A DNA stretch of 64,000 bases from assembly GCA_018435605.1 (NCBI GenBank), contig JAHDNF010000026.1:16577-80576 (forward strand). The letters run 5' to 3'. A program made the position numbers and the translations under genes. The notes below the pieces were generated by a model that saw only the letters and a list, made by a program, of their open reading frames with translations, ran no database searches and was not told where the DNA came from. Source of the stretch: a bacterium (GTDB taxonomy: Bacteria > Auribacterota > Auribacteria > Auribacterales > Auribacteraceae). Below are positions 1-8,141 of this stretch, piece after piece (the first letter of the stretch is position 1; each line of letters opens with the position of its first letter).

Positions 1-1394
1 ACCGCTTTGGTTTTGTCTGCCCATTTCCTGCAAAAGTGATATACTTCGTCGGTACGGTAGCCTGAATCGACGCAAGTCAGGTACACCGGCAACGTCTCGT
101 ATCCGTTCATCTTGCGGTATTCGGTTTTGAACAGTGCGTCGATGATGTCGTCCCAATACTCAACCCGATCATATCGGATGAGCCACGATTCCTCACAAAA
201 TCCCCATCCCCGAATCACATAGTAGAAATGATCTTTCTGCACATCCACACCGGCGGTGATAACCAGCACGTCATCCGGTACGATTCCTTGCTCATAGTCA
301 CATGCCAGATGTTTCAGTTTGTCGACCGTGGTATCTTCGATTTTCTCTTCCCAGACTTCCGCCAGCCACGAGTTGACAAAGTTCATGAGAAGCTCGATGT
401 AATCTTTTGATTTGATGAATTCAGCCGCGATATCGCTCCATGTCAACCATGGCGAATATAGTGAGTTGATCCAGAACCCGCGATGCGTTGTGCGTTCTTG
501 TCCTTCGGATATCCACTCACCAGCCTGAAGTATTGCCGGTTTGTGGTAATCCTCAATTCGTTTCTTGCAATGGAAACACTCGTACCACGCCAGCCGTTCC
601 CGTTTGATTTTTTCCGCCGATTTTTCTGACTTCTGCCACTTGATCTGACTGAACGACAGAACCTGCGTCTTTCCGCAATGCGGGCAAGGTACGTAGAATT
701 TCCGTTGATCGGATTTCTCGTATTCCCGATAGATGTATCCGTCGCGAGTTGTCGGCGTGGATACTTTGACTGTCTTCTTGTTCCAGAACGTTTTCTGGCG
801 TTCCGATGCCAGCTTGATCGGATCCGCTTCACGCCCTGAGAATTTCGGGTATTTGTCGACCTCATCGAGAAACAGATACCTTATCGGACGTGACGCCAGA
901 TCAGCCGGGCTGTTCGAACCGGCGAAATAGAGAATCATTCTGTTGAGGTGATACTCGAGTTTTGTAATGTCGTCCGACAGCGTTGGCAGGTGGCGCGCTA
1001 ACCGCGGCGAACTTTTTATCATCGGCAGTACGCGGTTATACGATATACTTTTCGCGTCGTCCGCCCGCGGCGATACCATGAGCGTAGGGCCGGGGTCTTG
1101 ATCGATAACGTACGCGAGCATATTGTACATCGATTCGGTTTTGCCGACCTGCGACGCCGCCATGACTGTGATTTCCTCGACCAGCGGGTCGGAGAAGGCA
1201 TCCATAATACCTTTGAGGTACGGCGTACGTGCGGTGTTCCATCTGCCCGGTTCAGCCGACGTGATCGAGTTGAGTATGCGGTATTTGTCCGTCCATTCGC
1301 TCACCGTGATCTGATCCGGTACGCGAAGAGCGGTTTTTATCATTGCCGGTATTTGCGCTTTTATGTCGTCTGAGATTTGGTAATCAACGTGCAT
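1..1394 (-). CDS. Phage terminase large subunit, GpA-like (partial, cut by the left edge)
   Basis: Large terminase packages phage DNA into the prohead with an ATPase motor and cuts concatemers with a nuclease domain. Reading the minus strand from the ATG at 1394, the frame is open to base 1. Near the N-terminus it shows EWTDKYRIL and SAEPGRWNTARTPYL, typical of the lambda GpA family. A Walker A variant SQVGKTE and a Walker B LFLDEVDKYP follow, then CPHCGK and CFHCKK zinc-type pairs, and DVQKDHFYYV at the start of the nuclease half. About 465 residues are visible; the C-terminus lies outside the window. The start overlaps the stop of the upstream small subunit by 11 bases (ATG...TGA), as in a translationally coupled pair. 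This is strong evidence for a prophage or phage remnant, and its codon use is GC-richer than the DNA after 1900. Confidence 0.93.
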   Translation of the reverse strand, partial: MHVDYQISDDIKAQIPAMIKTALRVPDQITVSEWTDKYRILNSITSAEPGRWNTARTPYLKGIMDAFSDPLVEEITVMAASQVGKTESMYNMLAYVIDQDPGPTLMVSPRADDAKSISYNRVLPMIKSSPRLARHLPTLSDDITKLEYHLNRMILYFAGSNSPADLASRPIRYLFLDEVDKYPKFSGREADPIKLASERQKTFWNKKTVKVSTPTTRDGYIYREYEKSDQRKFYVPCPHCGKTQVLSFSQIKWQKSEKSAEKIKRERLAWYECFHCKKRIEDYHKPAILQAGEWISEGQERTTHRGFWINSLYSPWLTWSDIAAEFIKSKDYIELLMNFVNSWLAEVWEEKIEDTTVDKLKHLACDYEQGIVPDDVLVITAGVDVQKDHFYYVIRGWGFCEESWLIRYDRVEYWDDIIDALFKTEYRKMNGYETLPVYLTCVDSGYRTDEVYHFCRKWADKTKA

Positions 1395-1770
1395 CGTCGT
1401 CTTTCTGTCCTGACAGCTGTTTTAAAATATCGGTTAAATGTTCTCTCAAAATTTCAGCAATTTCCCGTGGTTGCATCATTGCCAGTTTCGGCGCGATGTA
1501 GCTGGGTAACGCCAGCAATGCGGTTTTGAACGCGATGGCGATCGATATCCATTCCGCCTCAACCTGTGCGCGGTTGACCAGTTCGCCGGTAAGCTGTTTA
1601 TATTTCACTTCCGCGGTTTTGTATTTCAGCTCTTTTTGTTTGTCGTCCCACCCAGACTGATCGTATTTATCACGATGACGCCACCGCTCAATGAGCACTA
1701 AGTTGTACCGCCCGTCTTCTTCAACGGGCATACCTGCGCGTTTCATGTAGCGTACGCGTCGGGTAGTCAC
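1384..1770 (-). CDS. Phage terminase small subunit (Nu1-like), start codon apparently lost
   Basis: The small terminase recognises packaging sites and recruits the large subunit. From the GTG at 1770 the protein is 128 residues. The frame stays open to 1896, and the extra upstream sequence (PWIVETQKEVADAIGVTTRRVRY) forms the expected winged-helix DNA-binding domain, so the GTG start would cut through the middle of that helix-turn-helix. No ATG, GTG or TTG exists between 1896 and the GTG. A good ribosome binding site (GGGGAGG, 6 bases upstream) points to the TTA codon that precedes SKKEIDEL. The gene therefore looks like one whose native start (probably TTG or ATG) has mutated. It lies directly upstream of the large subunit, as expected. 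The product assignment is fairly secure; whether it is translated is uncertain. Confidence 0.72.
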   Translation of the reverse strand: MTTRRVRYMKRAGMPVEEDGRYNLVLIERWRHRDKYDQSGWDDKQKELKYKTAEVKYKQLTGELVNRAQVEAEWISIAIAFKTALLALPSYIAPKLAMMQPREIAEILREHLTDILKQLSGQKDDDAR

Positions 1771-1930
1771 ACCGATTGCATCTGCAACCTCTTTCTGCGT
1801 TTCGACGATCCACGGTTTATCGGTCTTTTTAACCTCGTTCTCGTATTCGCCGAGTTCGTCGATTTCTTTCTTAGATAACGGTTGCCTCCCCGTACGTTAC
1901 GCTAAAAGAACTAAAGCTGAGCTCACAGTC

Positions 1931-2416
1931 ATGGAAATTATTGCGACTTACTCAGTATGTGGTAAACCCGGTGTGAAATTCATTAAAGGTCCAAAGCCTA
2001 ATTTTTTACCTAAAAATCAAGTTTTATCCAAAAAAACATTCAAGGGAATAATAGGTAAAGCAAAAAAGCAAAATGTCATTCTCGAATCAAAAAAATATAT
2101 TGAATATCAAAAGCAAAATCCGCAAGTCACCTACTCGGATATTGCTAAAAAATTCCATACCAACAAAGTGAGAGTCTGCCGACTTATCCAGCTTTTTCAA
2201 AATCTAACGCCAGAAATAAAGAATTTCATATCTGCACAAAACAATCCTGATTTTAACTGGCATTTTTCTGAAAGAAAACTCAGAGAATTAACAGCTTTAG
2301 AAACAAATGATGAAAAACTCAAAAGGTTTGAAAAAATGGTTGAAAATTTCAATCATGAAAATAATAGTCCACTTGCTTTTCAGAGGGGTGCGCTAATTTT
2401 GCGACCTGATTTTTGA
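1931..2416 (+). CDS. Recombinase-associated HTH protein, possibly a recombinase C-terminal remnant
   Basis: The protein has 161 residues and a basic, lysine-rich N-terminus. A central helix-turn-helix (VTYSDIAKKFHTNKVRVCRLIQLFQNLTP) and a helical tail containing WHFSERKLRELTAL follow. This pattern (basic linker, ParB-like HTH, then a segment ending in xERxLREL) resembles the domain that trails serine recombinases in Planctomycetes and Lentisphaerae; I recall this from the family and cannot check it here. There is no clear ribosome binding site before the ATG, and no catalytic domain upstream, so it may be the surviving tail of a decayed integrase. It is AT-rich, unlike the terminase genes next to it, which places a junction between about 1885 and 1930. 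Confidence 0.5.
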   Translation: MEIIATYSVCGKPGVKFIKGPKPNFLPKNQVLSKKTFKGIIGKAKKQNVILESKKYIEYQKQNPQVTYSDIAKKFHTNKVRVCRLIQLFQNLTPEIKNFISAQNNPDFNWHFSERKLRELTALETNDEKLKRFEKMVENFNHENNSPLAFQRGALILRPDF

Positions 2417-2528
2417 GGCGAATTATATGCCTTTATGCAGTGCAGAAAAATGTAGACAATTGAAACCTAATCGCCGATAGTATAAGCCCTTTTTGCTATC
2501 AATAAAAATTATCAGAGGTACATATACA

Positions 2529-3611
2529 ATGGAATCGTTCGCTCATATAAAAACACCACCAATAGATACACCAAACAACAAATATTTTCAATACTTTTTG
2601 ACCGTGCTTGGCATGATGGTTCATTCTCATCTTGTCCGGCAGATCGAGTACATGAAGGTTGAGAATGAGATTCTCCGGTCCAAACTCGGTAAACAGATCA
2701 GAACAACCCTTCAGGAAAAACAAAAACTAATACGATACGGTTTGCGAATCGGCGGAAGCATTAAAAACATTATTTCCATAGTCAACTATTCAACGTTTCG
2801 CCGATGGGTGATCGAGAGCGAAGCAGGTACACTTCAAACCAAGAACCTCGGACGACCTCGCAGAACCCCGCAAGAAGTGATCGATATCATCTTACGTATA
2901 GCTCGAGAAAACTTTGACTGGGGATTAGGCCGCATTCTGGGCGAACTTAACAAACTGAGAATCAGTCGAGGCAAGACCTTTGTCAAAGATGTGTTACGGG
3001 AGCATGGTATTGAACCTGCACCACGACGATACGAGGATTCGTGGGACGCATTTCTCAGACGGACTTTTGAGACACTCTGGGCTGTTGATTTTTTCTCACG
3101 GGAAATATGGACTCCGTTCGGTAAGAAACTCATGTTTGTGCTATTCTTTATCAACATGCGAACTCGCAAAGTGCATATCGCTGGAATCACCGATCATCCG
3201 TCCGAGTTATGGATGGTTAACCGCGCAAAATATATGGAAGAATTTTTTGAGGATGATACGAAAAAAATACTTATTCGAGACGGTGACAAAAAGTTCCCAG
3301 CCAAATTCGATAAAATCTTCGAGATTCATAACACATTGGTAAAGAAGCTACCATACAAATCGCCCAACTTAAATCCTTATGCGGAAAGTTGGGTTTCTGT
3401 GATATCCCGCGAATGCATCGACAAATTTTTCATATTCGGGCAACGGCATTTCGAGTATCTCGTCAAAGAGTATACCTACAACTATTACAATACCGTCCGA
3501 CCGCACTCAGGGCTGGATAGCAAACCGATCGATTATAACGGTAAACCCGAAGGTAAAATCAAATGCGAATCTCGCCTCGGGGGTGTGATCAAGCATTATT
3601 ATCGGGAGTGA
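2529..3611 (+). CDS. DDE transposase/integrase, rve (IS481-like) family
   Basis: A 360-residue transposase with an integrase-core fold that moves DNA by cut or copy and paste. An N-terminal helical stretch with a heptad-like segment (VENEILRSKLG) and an HTH region (YSTFRRWVIE, then GRPRRTPQEVID) precede the catalytic core. The three acidic residues are seen in LWAVDFFS (D), LIRDGDKKF (D) and NPYAESWVSVISREC (E), followed by YNTVRPHSGL, characteristic of this superfamily. The ATG at 2529 is preferred over an upstream start at 2493 because homologous proteins begin close to the coiled segment and an AGAGGT lies upstream. No clean terminal inverted repeats could be seen around 1890-1930 and 3612-3690, so its limits as an insertion sequence are undefined. 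Confidence 0.85.
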   Translation: MESFAHIKTPPIDTPNNKYFQYFLTVLGMMVHSHLVRQIEYMKVENEILRSKLGKQIRTTLQEKQKLIRYGLRIGGSIKNIISIVNYSTFRRWVIESEAGTLQTKNLGRPRRTPQEVIDIILRIARENFDWGLGRILGELNKLRISRGKTFVKDVLREHGIEPAPRRYEDSWDAFLRRTFETLWAVDFFSREIWTPFGKKLMFVLFFINMRTRKVHIAGITDHPSELWMVNRAKYMEEFFEDDTKKILIRDGDKKFPAKFDKIFEIHNTLVKKLPYKSPNLNPYAESWVSVISRECIDKFFIFGQRHFEYLVKEYTYNYYNTVRPHSGLDSKPIDYNGKPEGKIKCESRLGGVIKHYYRE

Positions 3612-3708
3612 TGGAAATGAAATTGATCATAGCAATATGCCTTTTCGTAATAATTTTCTTTTCTATTTAGCTTCAATAGTGATAATCAAAAAATATTTAT
3701 TATTTTTA

Positions 3709-3741
3709 TTGACACGAAAATATTGGTAAGATATTCTTACC
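3709..3741 (+). promoter_or_regulatory. Promoter with palindromic operator for the 3.7-8.1 kb operon
   Basis: A consensus -35 TTGACA (3709-3714) is followed after exactly 17 bases by the -10 TATTCT (3732-3737). A perfect palindrome, GGTAAGA-TAT-TCTTACC (3725-3741), overlaps the -10. This is the expected layout for a repressor operator, and the operon encodes an XRE repressor with its ImmA-type peptidase. Autoregulation is inferred. Confidence 0.72.
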
Positions 3742-3762
3742 TTAATGTAAGGAGGAATGGGT

Positions 3763-4044
3763 ATGACTTACCAAGACGCACTTAAAATTACAGTTGAAAA
3801 TTTAGAAGAAATACAGTCGATTAGTGGTTTTGAAAAGGTTCCGATTAATGAAAATACTATTCCTATTGGGGACATCCCTGGTTTTGACAGTTTAAACGGA
3901 GTTGAATTTGCCTCGATGATTGATAAAGTGGTAAACATAGGGAAAATCGTAAACTTTTGTGCCTCAAAAGATGGAAAAATTGCTTTAACTGTGCATGATA
4001 TTGCTAAAAGAATTCTTGAAGAAACTTCAATAAGGGAGAAGTAA
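3763..4044 (+). CDS. Acyl-carrier-protein-like small protein
   Basis: A 93-residue acidic helical protein. The segment PGFDSLNGVEFASMI matches the start of helix 2 in acyl and peptidyl carrier proteins. Ser43 of the D-S-L motif would be the phosphopantetheine attachment site, and LTVHDIAKRIL near the end matches the usual C-terminal helix. Carrier proteins hold acyl or aminoacyl groups as thioesters for modifying enzymes. ATGs occur at 3757 and 3763; the AGGAGG at 3750-3755 is properly spaced only for 3763. It is the first gene behind the operator-bearing promoter. No phosphopantetheinyl transferase or adenylation enzyme is seen nearby, so loading would depend on host enzymes. The assignment rests on motif and length, and a divergent non-carrier role is possible. 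Confidence 0.62.
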   Translation: MTYQDALKITVENLEEIQSISGFEKVPINENTIPIGDIPGFDSLNGVEFASMIDKVVNIGKIVNFCASKDGKIALTVHDIAKRILEETSIREK

Positions 4045-4046
4045 TT

Positions 4047-4397
4047 ATGGCTGATTCACATAATGATAGAAAAAAAATTGCATCACGTCTTAAAACAGCA
4101 CGGGAAATGGTAGGCTTATCACAATACCAAGTTGCTAAACTTATGGGACTTCATCGCCCATCAATATCAGAAATTGAAGCAGGTCGTAGAAGAGTTGCTG
4201 TAGATGAATTAACTAAATTTGCAGAGATTTATTCTGTAGACATTGAATGGCTAACAGGCACTGATGAGGATTCAAGCCAAGATGATCAACGTGTTCGGTT
4301 TGCTGCTCGTGAGTTAGCAAAACTTAAGTCTGATGATTTGGATAAGGTCATGAATTTACTTCGTGTCTTGAGACCCACGAAAGGTCAGAAACCATGA
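4047..4397 (+). CDS. XRE-family HTH repressor
   Basis: A 116-residue DNA-binding protein with a Cro/C1-type helix-turn-helix at about residues 12-66 (VGLSQYQVAKLMGLHRPSIS, then EIEAGRRRV and IEWLTG). It probably binds the palindrome 3725-3741 overlapping the promoter of its own operon. It lies two bases after the carrier-like gene and its stop overlaps the start of the next gene (ATGA), an ImmA/IrrE peptidase. XRE and ImmA pairs are classical in mobile elements such as ICEBs1, where ImmA cleaves the repressor ImmR to induce the element. By analogy this operon would be silent until a stress or invasion signal triggers proteolysis. Confidence 0.9.
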   Translation: MADSHNDRKKIASRLKTAREMVGLSQYQVAKLMGLHRPSISEIEAGRRRVAVDELTKFAEIYSVDIEWLTGTDEDSSQDDQRVRFAARELAKLKSDDLDKVMNLLRVLRPTKGQKP

Positions 4398-5257
4398 AAA
4401 CAAAAGAAGAATTAACCTACAAAGCTTTTATTGCAGCAATCAAGGAAAGACGGAATGCCGGAATCGATCCTGCTACTCCTATTTGTGCATTTGATGTGGT
4501 TTATCAAATTGGAGTAGAAACATGCTTTCAAAATCTCTCTAGTATGGAAGGACTTTATTATAATAACGGTAAACCACTTATTTTGATCTCTTCCTGTCGC
4601 CCGAGAGGAAGAATGGCGTTTAATTGCGCACACGAATATGCTCATCATATTTTCGGTCATGGTGATCGTGTCGATGAAGTCATGGAAGATAAATCACGAA
4701 AAACATGGGATCCAGAAGAATTCATTGCAGATTGTTTTGCCGGTTTCTTCCTGATGCCAAAATCGACTGTATGTAAAGCTTTTACATCAAGAGGATGGAG
4801 TCCATCTAAGTTCACGCCTGAACAAGCTTTTATTATATCTAATTATATTGGTGTTGGTTATCGAACGCTACTCACTCATATGCATTACTCACTTAAGATA
4901 TTAGATGATAAGAGTTTTGAAAGTATGAACAAAGTAACTCCCAAAGACTTGAAGACTAAAATTCTCGGTTTTGATCACCCGGCAGATACAGTCATTCTTG
5001 ATAAGCATTGGGGAAATAGGTCAGTAGATATTTTCATTGGAGACTTACTTGTTGTACCGGAAAAAACAAGGTTTGAGGGCAATCACCTACAATTCATATC
5101 AAAAGGAAATTATGGACTAATTTATCAGGCAACATCTCAAGGAATAGATAGAGCACATCATGAGGATTTCCTCTGGGCATCATACATTAGAGTCACTCGC
5201 AAATATTATGAAGGCCTTGTCCAATATAGACACTTGCCGGAGGTGGAGCATGAGTAA
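4394..5257 (+). CDS. ImmA/IrrE-family metallopeptidase
   Basis: A 287-residue zinc peptidase. The HEYAH motif at residues 80-84 supplies two histidine zinc ligands and the catalytic glutamate, and the downstream acidic region EEFIADCFAGFFLMP is the usual third-ligand segment of this family. The C-terminal 130 residues (from about VTPKDLKTKIL) carry a further domain I do not recognise, perhaps a sensor. Such proteins cleave partner XRE repressors; the partner here is the preceding gene, which it overlaps by 4 bases. The next gene starts inside its last codons (8-base overlap), so all are probably translated from one transcript. Confidence 0.9.
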   Translation: MKTKEELTYKAFIAAIKERRNAGIDPATPICAFDVVYQIGVETCFQNLSSMEGLYYNNGKPLILISSCRPRGRMAFNCAHEYAHHIFGHGDRVDEVMEDKSRKTWDPEEFIADCFAGFFLMPKSTVCKAFTSRGWSPSKFTPEQAFIISNYIGVGYRTLLTHMHYSLKILDDKSFESMNKVTPKDLKTKILGFDHPADTVILDKHWGNRSVDIFIGDLLVVPEKTRFEGNHLQFISKGNYGLIYQATSQGIDRAHHEDFLWASYIRVTRKYYEGLVQYRHLPEVEHE

Positions 5258-6047
5258 TTTTGTAGCACATGTTGTTGAAGATAATCTATCGATTGCTTGG
5301 GCAAAAACTTTTTTGCAAGTCATTAAACATCCTGAGATTTCACCATTGACAATCACTATTAAAGGATTGTCAAATAACAATATTTCTGAACATGCAGTAA
5401 TTCGGAAAGAATTGGATGATTGTCTGATAAAAAATTCATTAAATTCTTGCCAGACCACTGCCAATACCATTTTCCCAAAAAGTTTATGGAACAGAAAAAA
5501 AGATAGAAATACACTCTATGAGAGATATTTAGATTGTCTTCCTCAAATTAGCAAATGTAAAAATAATGCTCATGGAATATATTTCGAACGGTTGATTGCT
5601 TATGGAAATCAAAATACTAAGATCAATCAGCTGGAATACATCATTCAAACATATCGAAAAGGTAATCATCGACGAAGTGCCTTGCAAGCAACAATTTTTA
5701 ATCCCTTTTTTGATACTACAAACCAAAGACAACGTGGATTTCCATGTCTTCAGCAAGTAGGGTTTGCCAGAATTGGTAAATCAGAGCTATCGGTGACAGG
5801 TTATTATCCTAAAGAACATATTCTTGACCGTGGCTATGGAAATTACTTAGGTTTATGCAGACTGGGACAATTCATGGCATTGGAAATGGGTTTGGAATTG
5901 GCTCAAATGACATGTTTCGTTGGTGTAGCAATTGTCGGTAAATTAAATAAGAAAAATTTAGGTGTTCTAAAGAATTCTATCGAATTCTATATTAATGAAT
6001 ATGAAAAATTAAGAGGAAATAATTATTATGACCCTTGCTTCTGTTGA
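5250..6047 (+). CDS. Thymidylate-synthase-like enzyme
   Basis: A 265-residue protein whose C-terminal half matches the thymidylate synthase fold. RRSALQATIFNP, then GFPCLQQVGF carries the candidate nucleophile Cys166 in a P-C motif. YYPKEHILDRGYGNYLGL and LGQFMALEMGLELAQMTCF follow at the spacing of the substrate-binding and helical segments. Canonical enzymes methylate dUMP with methylene-tetrahydrofolate, and phage homologues hydroxymethylate dUMP or dCMP as the first step of base hypermodification. The N-terminal 130 residues are divergent, and it is not a housekeeping ThyA. The ATG at 5250 is preferred over an upstream one at 5160, which would overlap the peptidase by 98 bases. Which pyrimidine reaction it performs cannot be read from sequence. 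Confidence 0.78.
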   Translation: MSNFVAHVVEDNLSIAWAKTFLQVIKHPEISPLTITIKGLSNNNISEHAVIRKELDDCLIKNSLNSCQTTANTIFPKSLWNRKKDRNTLYERYLDCLPQISKCKNNAHGIYFERLIAYGNQNTKINQLEYIIQTYRKGNHRRSALQATIFNPFFDTTNQRQRGFPCLQQVGFARIGKSELSVTGYYPKEHILDRGYGNYLGLCRLGQFMALEMGLELAQMTCFVGVAIVGKLNKKNLGVLKNSIEFYINEYEKLRGNNYYDPCFC

Positions 6048-7056
6048 ACTTGTTGAGCAGCAGACAGTTTTTAAAGCATGGACACCAGCAATACCTTCTA
6101 TTGTATTTGATACGTATTGGAGATTCGCTACCGAAAGACAAGAGATCTTTTATAGGCGTATAAAAAATAGTAACGGGCCATGGACAGAAGATTCAATACT
6201 ACAAACATATAAGTTTACAAATGCATATCGTGCTTCAGACCGAGTAAGCCAATACTTAATACGAGAAGTAATTTATAAAGGAGAGCAAGAACCTAAAGAA
6301 ATCTTTTTCAGAATAATTCTTTTTAAGCTATTCAATAAGATTGAAACATGGGAATTGTTGATGTCAGAATTGGGAGATATTTCTTACTCTAATTTTTCCA
6401 GCGAAAAATATGGTAAAATTCTTACCGATGCCATGCGAAATAAAATTACAATTTATTCCGCGGCCTATATTATGCCTAGCGGAAGTTCTACGTTTGGATG
6501 CAATCAAAAACACCGTAATCATTTAAAATTGATAGAAATGATGATGGAAGATAAAGTTTACGAGTTGATTTCTAAAGCTAGAAATATGGCAACGGCATTT
6601 ACTGTCTTACGCAACTACCCTACAATTGGGGATTTCTTAGCATATCAATTAGTAACAGATCTAAATTACAGCAAATTGACGAATTTCTCGGAAATGGAAT
6701 TTGTGGTACCTGGACCAGGTGCAAAAAGTGGAATTAAAAAATGTTTTAAGTCTCTCGGAGGACTTACTGATATAGAAATAATCGTACGTGTTACCGAGAA
6801 GCAGAATCAAGAATTTGAAAGATTAGGTCTAAAATTCAATAAACTTGGAGAAAGACCTTTGCAATTAATTGACTGCCAAAATTTATTTTGTGAGGTTGAT
6901 AAGTATTCGAGAATTGCTCACCCAGAAATTGATGGTTCTGGGAGAACTCGTATAAAACAAAAATTTAAACCTTTAAACAAAAAAATAAATTATTTTTTCC
7001 CTCCGAAATGGGGAATTAACAGTTTTTTTGATTATGAACATAGGAACATTCCTTGA
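6028..7056 (+). CDS. 5-hmdU DNA kinase helical-domain / alpha-glutamyl-putrescinyl-thymine pyrophosphorylase superfamily protein
   Basis: A 342-residue protein. The N-terminal half has FDTYWRFATERQEIFYRR, GPWTEDSILQTYKFTNAYRA and SDRVSQYLIREVIY, then IFFRIILFKLFNKIETW. I recognise this series from proteins linked by comparative genomics to thymidine hypermodification in phages. The second half has a DNA-glycosylase-like helix-hairpin-helix pattern: LRNYPTIGDFLAYQL, then VVPGPGAKSGI. No Walker A motif is present, so it is the helical or glycosylase-like part only, without a P-loop kinase. Phage relatives act on 5-hydroxymethyl-dU in DNA, phosphorylating it or replacing the pyrophosphate with amino acids or polyamines. 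It overlaps the thymidylate-synthase-like gene by 20 bases, supporting a shared pyrimidine substrate. Target (DNA or free nucleotide) is unknown. Confidence 0.75.
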   Translation: MTLASVELVEQQTVFKAWTPAIPSIVFDTYWRFATERQEIFYRRIKNSNGPWTEDSILQTYKFTNAYRASDRVSQYLIREVIYKGEQEPKEIFFRIILFKLFNKIETWELLMSELGDISYSNFSSEKYGKILTDAMRNKITIYSAAYIMPSGSSTFGCNQKHRNHLKLIEMMMEDKVYELISKARNMATAFTVLRNYPTIGDFLAYQLVTDLNYSKLTNFSEMEFVVPGPGAKSGIKKCFKSLGGLTDIEIIVRVTEKQNQEFERLGLKFNKLGERPLQLIDCQNLFCEVDKYSRIAHPEIDGSGRTRIKQKFKPLNKKINYFFPPKWGINSFFDYEHRNIP

Positions 7057-8141
7057 AAACTGACGTAAAATACACATTAAACGAAATTAAACTTGAATTG
7101 ACTTATCGTTGCTTGTTGAAATGTATTCATTGTTCCAGTGAATCATGTTCTAGCGATATGCCTGAATTGTCTTATGAAGATGCGATGCGAATTGTTCATC
7201 AGGCTATCGATATGAATGTCAAAAAAATTGCTTTCTCAGGTGGAGAACCATTACTCTGGCCAAACCTTGAAAAACTAATTGCTGTTTGCAAAAAAGCGCA
7301 AATGACCGTAATTGTTTATACTTCTGGAATAGCACCTAATAACCTAACAATAATTAAAACATTAAAAGAATCTGGATTAGATAAAATTATTTTTAGCCTT
7401 TATGCGACAACCTCAGAAATACATGATGCAATAACTTTAGTAAATAAAAGTTATCATCAAACACTTGAAGCCATTAAGTACTCAATATCTTTAGGATTAA
7501 AAACTGAGCTACATTTTGTACCAATGTCATCTAATTATACAAAACTCCCTGAGCTAATAGAACTTGCTAAAAGGTTAGGTATTAGCCAATTGAGTATTCT
7601 AAGAATTGTTCCTCAAGGAAGAAGTAAAGAAAATCAAAACATCATTTTATCGCATTCCCAAACAAAAGAGCTCGAAAAACTGGTTAAATCAAATATTACA
7701 CAAGATATGAACATCAGAATCGGTTCGCCATATAGCATTTTATTATGTACTAATAGCCCAGATTGTATGGCGGGCATAGATCGGTTAACAATTTCTCCTG
7801 ATTTAACAATTGCTCCATGCGATGCATTCAAGCAGGTAAAAAGCATTGATATTGCAGGAACCAATTTTTATTCAAAATTAGATAATTGGTCTCTTCAAGA
7901 ATGCTGGATAGATTCTCCTTATCTTAATAGAATTAGAGAATTTATCAAAGAGCCACTAAATGCTAAATGTTCATCATGTGATAATCTCAAGATATGTCAT
8001 TCGGGGTGTATTGCACAAAAATATTTGTTACATGGAAAATTAAGTTCTAGTCCTGATCCATTATGTGCACATATACGAGAATGTTATTCCGAAAACAGAA
8101 TGAAGAGTTTGGGCCAACACCTTTATAAACAGGACATTTAG
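7053..8141 (+). CDS. Radical SAM/SPASM enzyme
   Basis: A 362-residue iron-sulphur enzyme. The radical SAM cluster motif CxxxCxxC is at Cys20, Cys24 and Cys27 (CLLKCIHC). FSGGEPLLWPNL is the SAM-binding GGE segment. A C-terminal SPASM region holds further cysteines (DCMAGIDRLTISPDLTIAPC, then CSSCDNLKICHSGC and a late PLCAH) for auxiliary clusters. Family members modify peptides, sugars or nucleosides by radical chemistry. The start is TTG, inside the stop of the preceding gene (TTGA, 4 bases), so it is coupled to it. In phage hypermodification pathways radical SAM enzymes remodel the thymine substituent, and that is the most attractive role here. Maturation of a peptide substrate is the alternative, but no small peptide gene is evident. 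Confidence 0.85.
   Translation: MKTDVKYTLNEIKLELTYRCLLKCIHCSSESCSSDMPELSYEDAMRIVHQAIDMNVKKIAFSGGEPLLWPNLEKLIAVCKKAQMTVIVYTSGIAPNNLTIIKTLKESGLDKIIFSLYATTSEIHDAITLVNKSYHQTLEAIKYSISLGLKTELHFVPMSSNYTKLPELIELAKRLGISQLSILRIVPQGRSKENQNIILSHSQTKELEKLVKSNITQDMNIRIGSPYSILLCTNSPDCMAGIDRLTISPDLTIAPCDAFKQVKSIDIAGTNFYSKLDNWSLQECWIDSPYLNRIREFIKEPLNAKCSSCDNLKICHSGCIAQKYLLHGKLSSSPDPLCAHIRECYSENRMKSLGQHLYKQDI

Noticed and set aside
443..930. Open frames of 140 and 65 codons in the prophage part
   Set aside because: They are out of frame with the continuous terminase GpA reading, which has clear family motifs through the same bases.
1880..3700. Terminal inverted repeats of an insertion sequence around the transposase
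   Set aside because: I looked for matching ends near 1890-1930 and 3612-3690 and found none convincing.
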